Positions 27,492 through 36,695 are shown, numbered from the stretch's first letter. The stretch: 64,000 nt of DNA from an uncultured Mediterraneibacter sp. (GCF_934309415.1 NZ_CAKRDI010000003.1:1-64000), one strand, 5' to 3'. The notes: a model not told the origin generated them from the sequence alone. Made by a program: numbers and translations.

Positions 27492-27548
27492 CTTGTGGAA
27501 TGGGTGCTGTGGAACCCTGAGCCTGTTTCACAGCACCCATTCCACAAG
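27492..27548. terminator. Perfect 20-bp inverted repeat between convergent genes
   Basis: CTTGTGGAATGGGTGCTGTG (27492-27511) is perfectly repeated in inverse at 27529-27548 around a 17-base loop. It lies between the convergent dipeptidase and citrate synthase genes, ending 5 bases from the citrate synthase stop. There is no clear T-run on either side, so it may act as an mRNA 3' stabiliser as much as a terminator. Confidence 0.55.
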
Positions 27549-27553
27549 GCTCT

Positions 27554-28930
27554 TTATCTCTCTTCTCTACTATAAAATTCTGTATGATGTCCCACATATT
27601 TATAAGCCGGACGAATGATCTTACCGGCATTCAGCAGTTCTTCCAGACGATGCGCGCTCCATCCAGGGATACGTGCAATCGCGAAAATAGGAGTGAACAG
27701 TTCTTCCGGGATTCCAAGCATTGTATATACAAATCCACTGTAGAAATCAACATTTGCACAGACAGGTTTCAGCATATTTCGATGTGTCATAATCTCATGT
27801 CCTGCAAGTCTTTCTACACGGTCATATAATGCAAATTCCTTTTCAAGTCCCTTTTCTTTAGCCAGTTTTTCAGCGAAACTCTTCAGAATTTTCTCACGCG
27901 GATCGGACAGCGTATAAACTGCATGTCCCATACCATAGATCAGACCAGTTTTGTCAAATGCTTCTTTGGCAAGAATCTTCTGAAGATAAGCAGAAATTTC
28001 ATCCTCATCTTCCCAGTCTTTGACAGAAGCTTTAATATCATCAAACATATGCTGTGCTTTCAGATTGGCACCACCATGACGAGGTCCCTTCAGTGAACCG
28101 ATGGAAGCAGCAACAGAAGAATATGTATCTGTACCGGAGGATGTAACAACATGAGTTGTGAATGTAGAGTTGTTACCACCACCGTGCTCTGCGTGCAGAA
28201 TCAATGCAATATCCAGTACCTTGGCTTCCAGTTCTGTATACTGTCCGTCAGGACGAAGCATAAGCAGAATATTTTCTGCAAGAGATTTTCCCTTTTCAGG
28301 ATTACGGATCAACAGAGTCTCATCCTTACGGAAATGTCTGTAAGCATGATAAGAATAAACCGCAATCAGTGGAAGTTTTGCAATCAGTTCCAGAGACTGA
28401 CGAAGCACATTTTCTACAGAAATATCTTCCGGGTTCTGATCGTAAGTGTAAAGTGTAAGAATACATCTCTGCATTGCATTCATGATATTTGAGCTGGAAG
28501 CTTTCATAACAACATCACGAACAAAACGTCCGCTTAACTCTTCCAGTTCAAACATAACTTTCAGAAAGCGCTCCAGTTCACTTTCATTTGGAAGACGGCC
28601 GAACAGAAGAAGGAAGATTGTTTCCTCAAACCCAAAACGTTTTCCTTTCAGTCCCCCAACCAGATCCTGTACATTGATTCCCTGATAGTACAGTCCTCCT
28701 TCAGCCGGAATCTTACGTCCGTTGATGAACTCAAATCCACAGACGTCGGACACTTCTGTCAGACCGGTAAGAACACCGTTACCATTGGAATCACGAAGTC
28801 CCCGTTTTACTTCGTATTCAGCATAAAGATTTGGATCAATACGGTGTGTTTTTAAAAGCACCTGATCCAGATAAGTCATGTCTTCTTTTAATTTGTCAGC
28901 ATTTGCTATTAATGTGTCATATATTGCCAT
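27554..28930 (-). CDS. gltA: Citrate synthase
   Basis: 458 aa. It condenses oxaloacetate and acetyl-CoA to citrate, here most likely to feed glutamate synthesis through an incomplete TCA cycle. Catalytic residues are visible: His in LHAEHGGGNNSTFT (~243), His in YGMGHAVYTLSDPRE (~332) and Asp in CANVDFYSG (~390). It is longer at the N-terminus than the ~370-aa Gram-positive CitZ type. The ATG at 28930 was chosen, since GAGGG is 8 bases upstream; the in-frame ATG at 28945 abuts AGGAG. The aconitase gene lies 5 kb away on the other strand. Confidence 0.92.
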   Translation of the reverse strand: MAIYDTLIANADKLKEDMTYLDQVLLKTHRIDPNLYAEYEVKRGLRDSNGNGVLTGLTEVSDVCGFEFINGRKIPAEGGLYYQGINVQDLVGGLKGKRFGFEETIFLLLFGRLPNESELERFLKVMFELEELSGRFVRDVVMKASSSNIMNAMQRCILTLYTYDQNPEDISVENVLRQSLELIAKLPLIAVYSYHAYRHFRKDETLLIRNPEKGKSLAENILLMLRPDGQYTELEAKVLDIALILHAEHGGGNNSTFTTHVVTSSGTDTYSSVAASIGSLKGPRHGGANLKAQHMFDDIKASVKDWEDEDEISAYLQKILAKEAFDKTGLIYGMGHAVYTLSDPREKILKSFAEKLAKEKGLEKEFALYDRVERLAGHEIMTHRNMLKPVCANVDFYSGFVYTMLGIPEELFTPIFAIARIPGWSAHRLEELLNAGKIIRPAYKYVGHHTEFYSREER

Positions 28931-29319
28931 ACCATATACCCTCATCTCCTGAATAAAGATTACAGGGCAGAATATTATATGAAAAAGGTGGGTTGCCTGT
29001 ATCTCTATTCACATTTTGAAAATATTATATACATAAAATTACTTATTTTGCAAGTGGATATATTGATTTCTTGCAAAAATACCAAAAAAAGCACAAAAAT
29101 TGAAGCTAGAATGAATATTTTAAAAAGACTCAAGTCATTTCCTAGATAAATAAAAAGAGAATTCGATAAATCAGGATTAATTTTGCATATTGTACAAATA
29201 TAAACAGATAGCAAATGAAACAAAAGGAATTCGTCAGATAATTTATGGAGCGATTCGGGAGTTGAACAGAATATGCACCTGAATTGGAAAATTCACCAGA
29301 GGTTGTTGAAAAATAAAAA

Positions 29320-29353
29320 CAGAGCATTATTTCTCTTTAGAAATAATGCTCTG
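29320..29353 (-). terminator. Terminator for the SulP transcript or a small RNA
   Basis: A perfect 15-base stem CAGAGCATTATTTCT/AGAAATAATGCTCTG with a 4-base loop. Read on the minus strand it is followed by TTTTTATTTTT, so it terminates transcripts coming from the SulP side and passing through the four-way-junction element. Confidence 0.8.
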
Positions 29354-29360
29354 TCAATTT

Positions 29361-29480
29361 AACCGAATCAAGTAAGTCCCTTGCTTCAATTGCGAAAAGC
29401 AATAAGCAGTGGGTGGGGACTTGCTTGTATCAGGAGGAGTGCAAGCTCCTTCTGATAAACTGCGGAGCAGTTATTCGGTT
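29361..29480 (-). ncRNA. Candidate structured RNA with four-way junction
   Basis: Four helices join with no unpaired base between them. The closing stem AACCGAAT (29361-29368)/ATTCGGTT (29473-29480) encloses a 12-bp stem 29369-29380/29416-29427 (one G-T pair, 35-base loop with inner TTGCTT/AAGCAA), a 12-bp stem 29428-29439/29446-29457 (one G-T pair) and a 6-bp stem 29458-29463/29467-29472. The strand is inferred from the terminator at 29320-29353, which has its T-run on the minus strand; it could be the 3' UTR of the SulP mRNA or an independent small RNA. No known family is recognised. Confidence 0.5.
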
Positions 29481-29579
29481 ATGAGCAAGTAGCGAAGCGG
29501 ATTGCGAATATCCGCTTGACAATAGATTCTATGCAATCTGTGTGGCAAATCAGTCTGACTTCTTTTTCACACAGGTTCT

Positions 29580-29613
29580 GGTATACAGTTCGCAGGCAAC
29601 CGGTAAACCGTAA
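29580..29613. repeat. Family B remnant (terminal hairpin)
   Basis: On the minus strand GTTACGGTTTACCGGTTGCC then TGCGAACTGTATAC resembles the third hairpin of family B (GTTACTGTTTGCAGG...). Degenerate copy 11 bases after the SulP stop codon in the direction of transcription. Confidence 0.45.
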
Positions 29614-29624
29614 CGGTGCGATAA

Positions 29625-31301
29625 CTAATTTGCCGCTTTTTTCGCTTCTTTAGAAGCAACGATTTTTTCTGCATGTTCCAGTGCCGCACTGATATTCGGA
29701 CGGAAGTTTTCTTCACCGACAAGTTCGACGAATCCAGCTTTTTGCATTACTTTCATCGGCTGCTCATTTACATGTGAGAAGACAAGAGTAATTCCTTTTT
29801 CTTCACAGACTTTTACCAGATTCTGCAATGCGTTCATAGCAGTACTGTCAAGCGCAGGAACACTTCTCATACGAAGAACAAGACAGGTAGTAAAATCTTT
29901 TACAACGATGTGCTCAATAGCATCTGCAGCGCCAAAGAAAAGAGGTCCTGTGATCTCATAAACACGAATCTGAAGTGGAAGACGTTTCAGATGTTCGTTT
30001 ACATCCGCGGTGTCATCATCTTCAGCTACATAAGTCCAGCTGTCTACATGTGTCTCTTCGCTCATTCGTTTGATAAAGAGCAGGCAGGCAAGAACCATAC
30101 CAATCTCAATTGCAACAACAAGGTCAAATACAACCGTCAGGACAAACGTTGTAAAGAGTACAATGATATCACTCTTTGGTGCTGTTTTGACCAGGTGTAC
30201 GAAAGTACGCCACTGGCACATATTATATGCAACAACAAAAAGGATAGCGGCGATGGTTGGCATCGGGATCATTCCGGCGTAAGGCATCAGAACGACCAGT
30301 ACGATTACCAGTGTGATGGAATGTACCATACCGGCTACCGGAGTACGTCCTCCGTTTTTGATGTTGGCAGCAGTACGGGCAATCGCTCCTGTTGCAGGGA
30401 TTCCGCCAAAGAGTGCGGAAGCAATATTGCCGGCTCCCTGTGCAACCAGTTCCATATCTGAACGGTGTTTTCCGTTTACCATACCATCAGCGACAACACA
30501 GGAAAGCAGAGATTCAATCGCAGCAAGAATTGCAATTGTAAATGCATTTGGCAGAGCTGCACTGATTGCTTCCATTGTGATGGATGGCATGTGAAAGGAT
30601 GGCAGAGAGTTGCTGATGGTATATAAATTTCCAATCGTTGCTACCTTCAGTGGAAGAAGCTGTACCATCAGGATTCCTGCAATAACAGCGATCAGGGATC
30701 CCGGAATACGTTTCAGGAAGAATGGGGAGATGATCAGAATGGCAAGGCTGACTGCGCCAACGATCAGTGCATCCACATTCATAGTTCCGATATTCTGGAT
30801 AAAGGCACTCATCTTTTCCATTGTTTCAATTGGCTTGAGTCCTTCTGGATAAGTAATTCCGAAGAAATCTTTTAACTGTCCGATAACGATTGTTACAGCA
30901 ATGCCGGAAGTAAAACCGGTTGTGATTGTATATGGGATGAACTTGATCAGACTTCCAAAGTGGCAGAATCCCATGATGATCAGGAAGATACCGGCAAGGA
31001 TGGTGGCGATAACAAGGCCATCCAGTCCTTCTTTGGCTACGATACCGGCAACGATGGTAGCGAATGCTGCGGTAGGGCCGGCAATCTGTACAGTACTTCC
31101 CCCCAGAGCTGAGATGACAAAACCTGCAACAATGGCGGTAAAGATACCAGCCTCCGGTCCTACACCGGATGCAAGTGCCAGAGCAATGGACAGAGGAAGT
31201 GCAATGATGGCTACAATGATTCCGGCAGTTACATCTTTGATGAACTGGGATTTACTGTAGTCTTTCAGTGACGTGAGTAACATAGGTTTTAATGAATTCA
31301 T
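29625..31301 (-). CDS. SulP family anion transporter with STAS domain
   Basis: 558 aa. Residues ~20-410 hold about 10-14 membrane segments with SulP motifs (GIIVAIIALPLSIALALASG ~28-47, VQIAGPTAAFATIVAG ~71-86). The C-terminal cytoplasmic STAS domain follows (~435-545; LVLRMRSVPALDSTAMNAL). SulP proteins carry sulfate, bicarbonate or dicarboxylates; the substrate cannot be decided. GAAAGGG precedes the ATG. It lies downstream of an IscR-like regulator on the same strand, but a perfect 25-bp hairpin separates them. Confidence 0.87.
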   Translation of the reverse strand: MNSLKPMLLTSLKDYSKSQFIKDVTAGIIVAIIALPLSIALALASGVGPEAGIFTAIVAGFVISALGGSTVQIAGPTAAFATIVAGIVAKEGLDGLVIATILAGIFLIIMGFCHFGSLIKFIPYTITTGFTSGIAVTIVIGQLKDFFGITYPEGLKPIETMEKMSAFIQNIGTMNVDALIVGAVSLAILIISPFFLKRIPGSLIAVIAGILMVQLLPLKVATIGNLYTISNSLPSFHMPSITMEAISAALPNAFTIAILAAIESLLSCVVADGMVNGKHRSDMELVAQGAGNIASALFGGIPATGAIARTAANIKNGGRTPVAGMVHSITLVIVLVVLMPYAGMIPMPTIAAILFVVAYNMCQWRTFVHLVKTAPKSDIIVLFTTFVLTVVFDLVVAIEIGMVLACLLFIKRMSEETHVDSWTYVAEDDDTADVNEHLKRLPLQIRVYEITGPLFFGAADAIEHIVVKDFTTCLVLRMRSVPALDSTAMNALQNLVKVCEEKGITLVFSHVNEQPMKVMQKAGFVELVGEENFRPNISAALEHAEKIVASKEAKKAAN

Positions 31302-31429
31302 TTGTAACTAATACCCTTTCTCATATATTTTCTCATTTTTTAGAAACCTGTTATCAAGTATAACATGCCAGGGAAATGCTAAGAAATAGAAAAAGGGAAT
31401 GTTCTGATTTTTATGCATGGAATTCAATA

Positions 31430-31485
31430 AAAAAGAAACACTGCCTCTCAGATGCATGTACATCTGAGAGGCAGTGTTTCTTTTT
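31430..31485. terminator. Perfect 25-bp bidirectional hairpin terminator
   Basis: 31430-31454 pairs perfectly with 31461-31485 around the loop CATGTA. The stem starts with A5 and ends with T5 on both strands, so it can terminate in either direction. It most likely ends the minus-strand Rrf2 transcript before the SulP gene. Confidence 0.8.
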
Positions 31486-31529
31486 CCCTTTCAGTGGAAA
31501 ATTCCCCCAAATTTCCATCTGGAATGTGC

Positions 31530-31568
31530 CATACATCCTGCAGAAAGCATTTATCAGACACACTCTGG
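31530..31568 (-). repeat. Family A end
   Basis: On the minus strand it reads AGAGTGTGTCTGATAAATGC then TTTCTGCAGGATGTATG, matching the right end of the full element at 52111-52276 with few changes. The other end is not clear. Confidence 0.6.
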
Positions 31569-31650
31569 TGAAAGGGATAACAGATACGGTCCAGGTGTTT
31601 TCGGCAAAAAGTAAGTGATGCATCTTGCCAAAAAAGGTTTTAAATATATT

Positions 31651-32076
31651 CTATTCCGGAATACAATCTGTTGGCTGAGCCATAAGATCAGCAAGTGTAA
31701 CGCTTCCGAGATAGTCCTGAATCAAAGTGTCCAGCTTTTCCCAGACAGGTCTGGTTGGACAGATTGCTTCACGAGGGCATTCTTTTGCATGTTCCTCAAG
31801 GCAGGCAACAGGTGCAAGGCTTCCTTCAGTCAGATTCAGGATGGATGCAACGGTATACTTTTCCGGTGATTGTGTCAGCCGATAACCGCCGCCCTTTCCG
31901 CGAAGACCACTGATAAATCCCTGCGTGACGAGTGTCTTTATAATATTTTCCAGATATTTTTCTGAAATTTCCTGACGGGCCGCAATCTCTTTAAGGGGAG
32001 TGTAAGAGTCCGGATCCTGTTGGGCAAGATCAATCATTACCCTGAGGGCGTATCTTCCTCTTGTTGAGATGATCAT
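31651..32076 (-). CDS. Rrf2 family regulator, IscR-like
   Basis: 141 aa. The N-terminal winged helix (STRGRYALRVMIDLAQQD, then EISEKYLENIIKTL) is typical of Rrf2 proteins, and LRGKGGGYRLT is the wing. Three cysteines in CLEEHAKECPREAIC (~91-105) match the [2Fe-2S] ligands of IscR-like members, so it probably senses Fe-S status or redox. The ATG at 32076 is 7 bases after AGGAGG at 32084-32089. An upstream in-frame start at 32214 would lie inside the channel gene. It follows the channel gene by 70 bases on the same strand. No Fe-S assembly genes are adjacent. Confidence 0.87.
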   Translation of the reverse strand: MIISTRGRYALRVMIDLAQQDPDSYTPLKEIAARQEISEKYLENIIKTLVTQGFISGLRGKGGGYRLTQSPEKYTVASILNLTEGSLAPVACLEEHAKECPREAICPTRPVWEKLDTLIQDYLGSVTLADLMAQPTDCIPE

Positions 32077-32146
32077 TTTATTTCCTCCTGTGTAAAATTC
32101 CATTATATCTATTGTATCACACAGGGGCAAATTAAACAATGAAATG

Positions 32147-33352
32147 TCAGAGTTCGATCTCATCTGCGGAAGGAATATGAGATTGTGTATACAGGAAAAC
32201 GACATCGTGTTCATACAGAATCATATTTCCATTAGGGATCATAACTTTTCCATTTCGCTTGATCATTACTATGACAGTCTGGCGTGAGATATTCAATTCA
32301 CGAATGCGCTCACCGACCCAGGGGTTATTTTTCAGTAGTACCACTTCTTTTAATTTAATGTGTTCTTTATCCCGGAAGGATTCTGCACCGAGAACGAGAA
32401 CATCGTCCTGTCTGAGGACCAGACTGCCGCGTGGAACAAGAATCCGATGTTTTCGCGAAATAACTGCAATCGTTACACGCTCCGGGAGATCGATCTGTGC
32501 GATGGTTTTACCAACCCATTTGTCATTTTCAGTAAGCTGGATTCGAATAAAATGTACATCGGATTCATTTCCGTATTCGCTCATTCTTTTGATTCTGGAA
32601 TATTGATCTACAAATCCGGCAGATATAATACCGGTGGGGATGGCGACCATACCAACTCCAAGGAAGGTAATGAAGATACCAAACATTTTCCCGAGTGTAG
32701 TGATGGGATAGATATCTCCATAACCAACGGTCAAAAGGGTGGAGGCGGCCCACCAGATTCCGGAAAAAGCATTGGAAAATACTTCTGGTTGTGCCCGATT
32801 TTCCAGGCTGTACATACAAAGACTCGAAGCAACCATTAAAACAAGAATGATAAATACGGAGGAAAAAAGCTGTTGTTTTTTCCCCACAATAACTTCTGTG
32901 ATTACATTCAGTGAGTCGTAGTAAGCATTGATGCGGAAGATGCGGAAAATACGGACGATTCTCAGCATTCGGAATGCAACTGCACCGGATGGAAAGAAGA
33001 TTGGCAGATAGTACGGCAGAAAAGAAAGCAGGTCTACAATTCCCATGAAGGAAAATACATATTTACGGAGCGCCTGCAATGGTGTGAGTTCTGGATGCAG
33101 GCATTGTGAAGTCCATATACGAAGCAGATAATCGATCAGAAAGGTTGCTACGGTAAATGCTTCGATATCCAGAAGGAGTGTACCATATTTTGCTTCGATA
33201 TCATTAAAAGTATATAGAATGCTGACGGTCAGATTGACCAGAATGCTCAGAGCGTTAAAAAAATCATAAGCACGACTGGCATAATCATAATGAGTTCCGA
33301 TCTCGATAATTTCAAAAACTCTTTGCTTTCGTTTTTCCCATTTTTTATCCAT
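32147..33352 (-). CDS. Voltage-gated-type K+ channel with C-terminal RCK domains
   Basis: 401 aa. Six membrane segments include an S4-like sensor with regularly spaced arginines (FRMLRIVRIFRIFRI, ~121-135) and the pore helix and selectivity filter STLLTVGYGDIYP (~196-208). The cytoplasmic tail holds two TrkA-C-like domains (~265-335 and ~340-395; VGKTIAQIDLPERVTI and VGERIRELNISRQTVI), which usually bind a nucleotide or other small ligand. The protein should pass K+ across the membrane. The ATG at 33352 follows GGGGGAA by 8 bases; an upstream ATG at 33385 lacks a site. Confidence 0.88.
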   Translation of the reverse strand: MDKKWEKRKQRVFEIIEIGTHYDYASRAYDFFNALSILVNLTVSILYTFNDIEAKYGTLLLDIEAFTVATFLIDYLLRIWTSQCLHPELTPLQALRKYVFSFMGIVDLLSFLPYYLPIFFPSGAVAFRMLRIVRIFRIFRINAYYDSLNVITEVIVGKKQQLFSSVFIILVLMVASSLCMYSLENRAQPEVFSNAFSGIWWAASTLLTVGYGDIYPITTLGKMFGIFITFLGVGMVAIPTGIISAGFVDQYSRIKRMSEYGNESDVHFIRIQLTENDKWVGKTIAQIDLPERVTIAVISRKHRILVPRGSLVLRQDDVLVLGAESFRDKEHIKLKEVVLLKNNPWVGERIRELNISRQTVIVMIKRNGKVMIPNGNMILYEHDVVFLYTQSHIPSADEIEL

Positions 33353-33888
33353 AGTGATTTCCCCCGAAATTACAATGGTTGCCATTTAACAGGACGTTGT
33401 AAACAGCAACTTATAATGTTTTTATTTTACTATAAGATAGTTGGTGTTGCTATAGCAATCCCAGAAAATAATGCAAAAAAATTCAACCCTGCAGAATGTG
33501 AATTATTGTGTTATTTCCTGGTTTTGCTATAGAGTGTGTTAAAAAATCATTCCCCTCGTATTATGACACAAAAAATGTATTTCATTACAAACATAATAAA
33601 ATTGGCCTGGTACTGTTCAAACCATATCTAATCACTTTGCTGATTAGATATGAGGATACATATTTGCTTTAGCAAGACAGAGTATAATCTGATTTTTCAT
33701 TTACCAAAGGGATGAAATATGATAATATGTTAGCAGTTCAGCCTGATCCGGTGTTAAAATCATGGTAAACGTAAGATACGTTGCCGTTACAGAATACTGT
33801 AAACCGTAACAGATGCGGAACAGGGATGACAACATTACAAAAGCAGTAAAACAGGCTGCATAATCAAACATTTGAAGGAGGTATATGC
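33353..33888. other. Intergenic region between K+ channel and aconitase genes
   Basis: 536 bases between divergent genes. It contains a family A-type end at 33531-33556 (AGAGTGTGTTAAAAAATC), a family B first-hairpin module (33609-33668), a GTTACAG...CGTAAC hairpin (33786-33810) and the aconitase ribosome site GAAGGAGG. Promoters were not located with confidence. Confidence 0.75.
33609..33668 (+). repeat. Family B hairpin-1 module
   Basis: TACTGTTCAAACCATATCTA leads into a stem CATATCTAATCA/TGATTAGATATG with loop CTTTGC, then GAGGATACA. Both arms of the stem differ from other copies but remain complementary, so pairing is conserved. Confidence 0.7.
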
Positions 33889-36159
33889 ATGATTAAATTG
33901 TATGACAATGGTGTGTATCTGCTGAATGGCACCGAGATAGTAGAAGATACAGGTAACGTGCAGGTCCCAGTAACAAAGGAAGAAGCAGCGCAGAATACAA
34001 TGGCTTACGGCATTCTGAAAGCGCACAATACTTCTGATAACATGAAGAATCTTGAAATCAGATTTGATAAACTGACATCTCATGATATTACATTTGTCGG
34101 AATTATTCAGACAGCCCGTGCTTCAGGACTGGAGAAATTCCCAATGCCGTATGTACTGACAAACTGTCATAACAGTCTCTGTGCAGTAGGTGGTACAATC
34201 AACGAAGATGATCATATGTTTGGACTTACCTGTGCGAAAAAATACGGTGGTGTGTATGTTCCACCTCATCAGGCAGTAATCCATCAGTTTGCACGTGAGA
34301 TGCTTGCAGGCGGCGGAAAAATGATTCTTGGATCAGACAGTCATACACGTTATGGTGCTCTTGGAACTATGGCGATGGGTGAAGGTGGTCCAGAGCTTGT
34401 AAAACAGCTTCTGAACAGAACTTACGATATCAAGATGCCGGGCGTGATCGGTATTTATCTTGACGGAGAGCCTGCGAAGGGAGTAGGACCACAGGACGTA
34501 GCTCTTGCGATCATCGGAGCAACATTCAAGAATGGTTATGTAAATAATAAAGTCATGGAATTTGTCGGACCTGGTGTTGGCAAATTAAGTGCAGATTTCC
34601 GTATCGGAATCGATGTAATGACAACAGAGACAACCTGCCTGTCCTCTATCTGGAAGACAGATGAGAAGATCCAGGAGTTCTATGAGATTCATGGAAGAAG
34701 TGAAGATTACAAAGAACTGAATCCTGGAGCAGTTGCATACTATGATGGAATGGTTTATGTAAACTTAAGCGAGATCAAACCAATGATCGCTATGCCGTTC
34801 CACCCAAGTAATGTTTATACAATTGATGAACTGAATGCAAACCTTACAGACATCCTTCATGATGTGGAGAAGAGAGCACTTGTCAGCCTGGACGGTGCAG
34901 TAGATTATACATTACAGGATAAAGTAAGAGACGGAAAATTCTATGTAGAGCAGGGAATCATCGCAGGATGTGCCGGTGGTGGATTTGAAAATATCTGTGC
35001 AGCAGCAGATATCATCAGAGGAAAGAACATCGGAGCAGATGAATTTACATTCAGCGTATATCCGGCAAGTACACCAATTTATATGGAACTGGTAAAGAAT
35101 GGTGCAATTGCGGACCTGATGGAAGCAGGAACCGTTGTTAAGACAGCATTCTGCGGACCATGCTTCGGAGCAGGAGATACACCGGCGAACAATGCGTTCT
35201 CTATCCGTCATACAACAAGAAACTTCCCGAACCGTGAAGGAAGTAAACTTCAGAACGGACAGATCTCTTCTGTAGCACTGATGGACGCACGTTCTATTGC
35301 GGCAACAGCAGCAAATAAGGGATTCCTGACACCGGCAACAGCACTGGATGTAGAATATAAGGGACAGAAATATCACTTTGATAAAAATATTTATGCAAAC
35401 AGAGTATTCGACAGCAAGGGTGTAGCTGATCCAAGCGTTGAGATTAAATTTGGTCCAAATATCAAAGACTGGCCGGAGATGTCTGCACTTCCGCAGAATC
35501 TGATTGTGAAAGTAGTATCTGAGATCCATGATCCGGTAACTACAACAGATGAGCTGATTCCTTCCGGAGAAACTTCATCTTATCGTTCTAATCCGCTGGG
35601 ACTTGCAGAATTTGCTCTTTCAAGAAAGGATCCTGCATATGTAGGACGTGCAAAAGAAGTTCAGAAAGCGCAGAAAGCCATCGAGGCCGGCACATGTCCA
35701 CTGGATGCACTGGAAGAATTAAAACCGGTGATCGATAAGATTCACGAGACATATCCGGAAGTAGGCAAAGGAAATCTTGGCGTAGGAAGTACTATTTTCG
35801 CTGTAAAACCGGGAGACGGTTCTGCGCGTGAGCAGGCAGCTTCCTGTCAGAAAGTACTTGGCGGATGGGCTAATATTGCAAGCGAATATGCGACAAAACG
35901 TTATCGTTCCAACCTGATCAACTGGGGAATGCTTCCGTTCCTGACAAATGAAGATCATGAGGCTCTTTCCTTCAAGAACGGAGATTATATCTTCGTACCG
36001 GATGTAAGAAAAGCGGTAGAAGAAAAAGCTGAGGTCATCAAAGCATATGTAGTTGGTGAGGAACTCAAAGAGATCGATTTGAGACTGGGCGACCTGACAG
36101 ATGTTGAAAGACAGATTATTCTGGATGGATGCCTGATCAATTACTACAGAGCACATTAA
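33889..36159 (+). CDS. acnA: Aconitate hydratase (aconitase family)
   Basis: 756 aa, the length of mitochondrial-type aconitases and shorter than the ~900-aa AcnA. It should isomerise citrate to isocitrate. [4Fe-4S] ligands are seen as AGCAGGG (~364) and CGPCFGAGD (two Cys, ~424 and 427). The substrate-site stretch [14 protein letters not shown] (~145-158) and the small swivel domain starting near residue 560 are present. GAAGGAGG is the ribosome site. Citrate synthase, its supplier, is 5 kb to the left on the opposite strand. No isocitrate dehydrogenase is in the window. Another hydro-lyase of the same superfamily is a less likely alternative. Confidence 0.85.
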   Translation: MIKLYDNGVYLLNGTEIVEDTGNVQVPVTKEEAAQNTMAYGILKAHNTSDNMKNLEIRFDKLTSHDITFVGIIQTARASGLEKFPMPYVLTNCHNSLCAVGGTINEDDHMFGLTCAKKYGGVYVPPHQAVIHQFAREMLAGGGKMILGSDSHTRYGALGTMAMGEGGPELVKQLLNRTYDIKMPGVIGIYLDGEPAKGVGPQDVALAIIGATFKNGYVNNKVMEFVGPGVGKLSADFRIGIDVMTTETTCLSSIWKTDEKIQEFYEIHGRSEDYKELNPGAVAYYDGMVYVNLSEIKPMIAMPFHPSNVYTIDELNANLTDILHDVEKRALVSLDGAVDYTLQDKVRDGKFYVEQGIIAGCAGGGFENICAAADIIRGKNIGADEFTFSVYPASTPIYMELVKNGAIADLMEAGTVVKTAFCGPCFGAGDTPANNAFSIRHTTRNFPNREGSKLQNGQISSVALMDARSIAATAANKGFLTPATALDVEYKGQKYHFDKNIYANRVFDSKGVADPSVEIKFGPNIKDWPEMSALPQNLIVKVVSEIHDPVTTTDELIPSGETSSYRSNPLGLAEFALSRKDPAYVGRAKEVQKAQKAIEAGTCPLDALEELKPVIDKIHETYPEVGKGNLGVGSTIFAVKPGDGSAREQAASCQKVLGGWANIASEYATKRYRSNLINWGMLPFLTNEDHEALSFKNGDYIFVPDVRKAVEEKAEVIKAYVVGEELKEIDLRLGDLTDVERQIILDGCLINYYRAH

Positions 36160-36175
36160 TTAGAAATATATTCAG

Positions 36176-36236
36176 GCCAAAGGCGCTGCTAAATGGCGAG
36201 ATACGTTACTGTTTGCAGGTTACCTGTGAGCACTAA
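36176..36236 (+). repeat. Family B 3' part
   Basis: GCCAAAGGCGCTGCTAAATG, then GCGAGATACGTTACTGTTTG and CAGGTTACCTG match hairpins 2 and 3 of the full repeats. It begins 17 bases after the aconitase stop codon, where a 3' hairpin would protect or end the mRNA. Confidence 0.75.
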
Positions 36237-36277
36237 CTTAGCTATGGCTTGAACAGTAATGCAAATGCTCAGATTAC

Positions 36278-36306
36278 TTGACATTCTTTACATGCTGTGC
36301 TACTCT
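36278..36306 (+). promoter_or_regulatory. Promoter of the metG T-box leader
   Basis: TTGACA (36278-36283), 17-base spacer, TGC-TACTCT extended -10 (36301-36306). The transcript should start near 36312, just before the T-box stem I. Confidence 0.7.
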
Positions 36307-36311
36307 TTTTA

Positions 36312-36695
36312 AAGACCAAAATCGTAGAAAACGGCAATGACGAAGAGAGTAATCTGGTGGCAATCTTACAGAGAAGTTCCAGAAGGAAATGATCATTTCC
36401 TGAAGCTGAGAGGAACAGAAATGAAAGCAGATGAAGATGGCTTCTGAGCAGCATGGATGAGCGGAAATAATGTAGAGAATTTTCATTAGGTGAATTAGGA
36501 AGAATCACAGTTACAGTTTGGTAAATCCATGAAGGGATTCGCCCTTTACAGCGAATAAGGTGTGAGAAGGATCAGATGATTCGGATTCAATACACCTGCA
36601 GAGGCTTTTCCTGTGAGGGAAAAGCGAAGAGAAGTGGTAACACGGAAGATCCCGTCTTCTCAGAGACTGATGTCTTTGAGAAGACGGTTTTTGTT
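36312..36695 (+). ncRNA. T-box riboswitch upstream of metG
   Basis: The leader has T-box landmarks in order: GACGAAGAGAGTA of the stem I base (~36340-36352), the stem I distal arm, GAA-ATG-A as probable specifier loop (ATG at 36421-36423, a methionine codon), the T-box bulge sequence GAAGTGGTAACACGGAAG (36629-36646), and a terminator. Uncharged tRNA-Met pairing would stabilise an antiterminator and allow metG transcription. The specifier assignment is by eye and less certain than the T-box itself. Confidence 0.87.
36652..36695 (+). terminator. T-box-controlled terminator
   Basis: Stem CCGTCTTCTCA/TGAGAAGACGG with an inner AGAC/GTCT arm, then TTTTTGTTTT. Its 5' arm overlaps the segment expected to pair in the antiterminator. 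Confidence 0.9.

Larger units (their letters stand above)
28931..29624. other. Intergenic region between citrate synthase and SulP genes
   Basis: 694 bases, no gene. 28974-28979 on the minus strand reads TATAAT, a possible -10 for citrate synthase without a clear -35. About 29000-29310 is AT-rich without recognisable features. Then come a 15-base hairpin (29320-29353), the four-way-junction element (29361-29480), a further 8-base hairpin (29495-29517) and a family B remnant (29580-29613). Confidence 0.8.
31302..31650. other. Intergenic region between SulP and Rrf2 genes
   Basis: 349 bases holding the SulP upstream region, a perfect 25-bp hairpin (31430-31485) and a family A end (31530-31568). 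No coding signal. Confidence 0.75.

Noticed and set aside
29361..29480. tRNA or group I/II intron as explanation of the four-way junction
   Set aside because: Stem lengths, the lack of a CCA-like acceptor end, anticodon arm and T-loop sequence exclude tRNA. It is too short and lacks domain V or P7-like elements for an intron.
32147..33352. Channel gene as a NAD-binding TrkA-type uptake regulator
   Set aside because: It has a full six-segment membrane part with S4 arginines and a TVGYGD filter, so it is a channel, not a soluble Trk subunit.
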